Below, piece after piece: positions 22,048 through 22,763 of a stretch of 22,763 nucleotides of DNA. The position numbers and the translations under genes were made by a program. This stretch comes from Sulfolobus sp. UBA167 (GTDB lineage Archaea; Thermoproteota; Thermoprotei_A; Sulfolobales; Sulfolobaceae), in the NCBI GenBank assembly GCA_002495845.1, contig DAHF01000062.1, forward strand, positions 31,768 to 54,530, read 5' to 3'. The notes beneath the pieces were generated by a model that was given only the letters and a program-made list of their open reading frames with translations, made no database searches and was not told the origin of the DNA. The stretch's first letter is position 1. Each line of letters begins with the position of its first letter.

Positions 22048-22763
22048 ATGGAAGCTGTGTCCATATTATCATTGAAGAATTTGAAAGTATCCAAGAGAAA
22101 TCAAAAAATTGAAGAGTTTTCTCCGGTAAAGATCCTTTCCAAGCTTCCTTTACCCCAAGACGTCTCCGATTCCATAATTCAGGATATTTCTAAGAACGCT
22201 AAGGACAACCTCATAGATACGAGGACTATTTCAGACATAGTAGAAAGGAACCTGATAGAGAACTCGCTACAACACCCAGAGCTCGTTAACGTAGCTAAGA
22301 GGTACGTTCTAGCTAGAATATACAACCACGTCTTTGGGAAAGGAGGATGGAAGGAATTTGACGAGAGGGATCTCCTTCTTTCTTACAACGCATTGAAGGT
22401 GTTGGAGGCTAGATACCTTCTCAAGGATCCAAACACTTTGCGTTACACGGAAACCCCACAAATGATGTTCAGGAGGGTCGCCAACTTCCTGGCTAGAGCT
22501 GACAAATATAAGGAGGAGGACGAAGTGAGGAAGTTGGCTGACCACTTTTACGAGATCATGAGTACCTTGAAGTTTCTACCTAACACACCAACTCTCATGA
22601 ACAGCGGTACAAGGCTGGGCGTGCTCTCAGCTTGTTTCGTCCTTCCAGTGAGGGATTCCATGACCACGCCTGAAGGTGAAGGAATTTACGATACACTGAG
22701 AGCTATGGCTCTCGTTCATCAACAGGGAGGAGGAACTGGATTCGACTTCTCAGAGTTGAGACC
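22048..22763 (+). CDS. nrdJ: Ribonucleoside-diphosphate reductase, class II (5' part, cut by window end)
   Basis: Reduces ribonucleotides to deoxyribonucleotides using adenosylcobalamin. The frame is open from ATG 22048 to the last base (238 codons seen). Residues 14-100 form an ATP-cone allosteric domain (KVSKRNQKIEEFSPVKI, then TRTISDIVERNL and a C-terminal VAKRYVLARIY). After a helical stretch come the reductase signatures FLPNTPTLMNSGT, LGVLSACFVLPV (with the first redox cysteine) and HQQGGGTGFDFSEL. The class II label is recall-based: Sulfolobales are known for a B12-dependent enzyme, and the decisive C-terminal region is outside the window. GTGA at 22040-22043 is a weak SD 4-5 nt before the ATG. 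No strong TATA box lies at leaderless distance. Confidence 0.9.
   Translation, partial: MEAVSILSLKNLKVSKRNQKIEEFSPVKILSKLPLPQDVSDSIIQDISKNAKDNLIDTRTISDIVERNLIENSLQHPELVNVAKRYVLARIYNHVFGKGGWKEFDERDLLLSYNALKVLEARYLLKDPNTLRYTETPQMMFRRVANFLARADKYKEEDEVRKLADHFYEIMSTLKFLPNTPTLMNSGTRLGVLSACFVLPVRDSMTTPEGEGIYDTLRAMALVHQQGGGTGFDFSELR

Noticed and set aside
22309..22545. Minus-strand 78-codon frame
   Set aside because: It is antisense to the nrdJ ATP-cone/reductase coding region and shows no motif.

Overview
The window is chromosomal DNA from a thermoacidophilic crenarchaeon of the order Sulfolobales. The evidence is an ESCRT-III (Cdv) division protein, a thermosome alpha subunit with a Gly/Met tail, NreA with a C-terminal PCNA-binding motif, a WhiP-like replication initiator, frequent TTG/GTG starts, TATA boxes about 26 nt upstream of start codons (leaderless mRNAs), GAGGTG-type Shine-Dalgarno (SD) sites inside operons, and T-rich terminators. 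By eye the coding GC is in the forties, which fits a Metallosphaera-like genome better than Saccharolobus, but I cannot fix the genus. I see no insertion sequence, CRISPR array or rRNA. The layout looks like conserved core chromosome.

Layout, left to right. (1) Minus-strand ppsA (PEP synthase), with the ESCRT-III paralogue cdvB2 upstream of it. (2) A small plus-strand protein of unknown function, convergent with and slightly overlapping a minus-strand UbiD-family decarboxylase. (3) A tightly overlapping plus-strand amino-acid operon: thrC, lysC (aspartate kinase), asd. The lysC reading frame has no ATG, GTG or TTG before its catalytic motif and appears to start at ATA behind a perfect SD. (4) A PHP-domain phosphoesterase overlapping nreA. 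(5) Minus-strand argF, divergent from a winged-helix regulator that overlaps a COG3199-type ATP-NAD kinase. (6) whiP, followed by an AT-rich gap that is the best candidate here for replication origin oriC3. (7) Two uncharacterised plus-strand proteins convergent with a protein that looks like a TtuA/Ncs6 tRNA-thiolation enzyme whose PP-loop has decayed. (8) thsA (thermosome alpha). (9) A set of small Sulfolobales-type proteins (one helical, one winged-helix, two in a coupled operon, one of them Cys-rich), with an AT-rich spacer, two abutting perfect inverted repeats and an orphan TATA box. (10) argS, with tRNA-Arg(GCG) starting on the base after its stop codon. (11) A 515-base intergenic region, then the 5' part of a class II ribonucleotide reductase gene cut by the window end.

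The genes cover central carbon metabolism (ppsA), aspartate-family and arginine biosynthesis, arginine charging, DNA repair (nreA and perhaps the PHP protein), replication initiation (whiP/oriC3), dNTP supply (nrdJ), cell division (cdvB2) and protein folding (thsA). The observations most worth checking are the AUA start of lysC, the degenerate PP-loop protein, the argS-tRNA-Arg dicistron, the candidate oriC3, and the paired inverted repeats plus orphan promoter at 18880-18950. All functional statements rest on reading motifs and on recall of families. No alignment or search was run.
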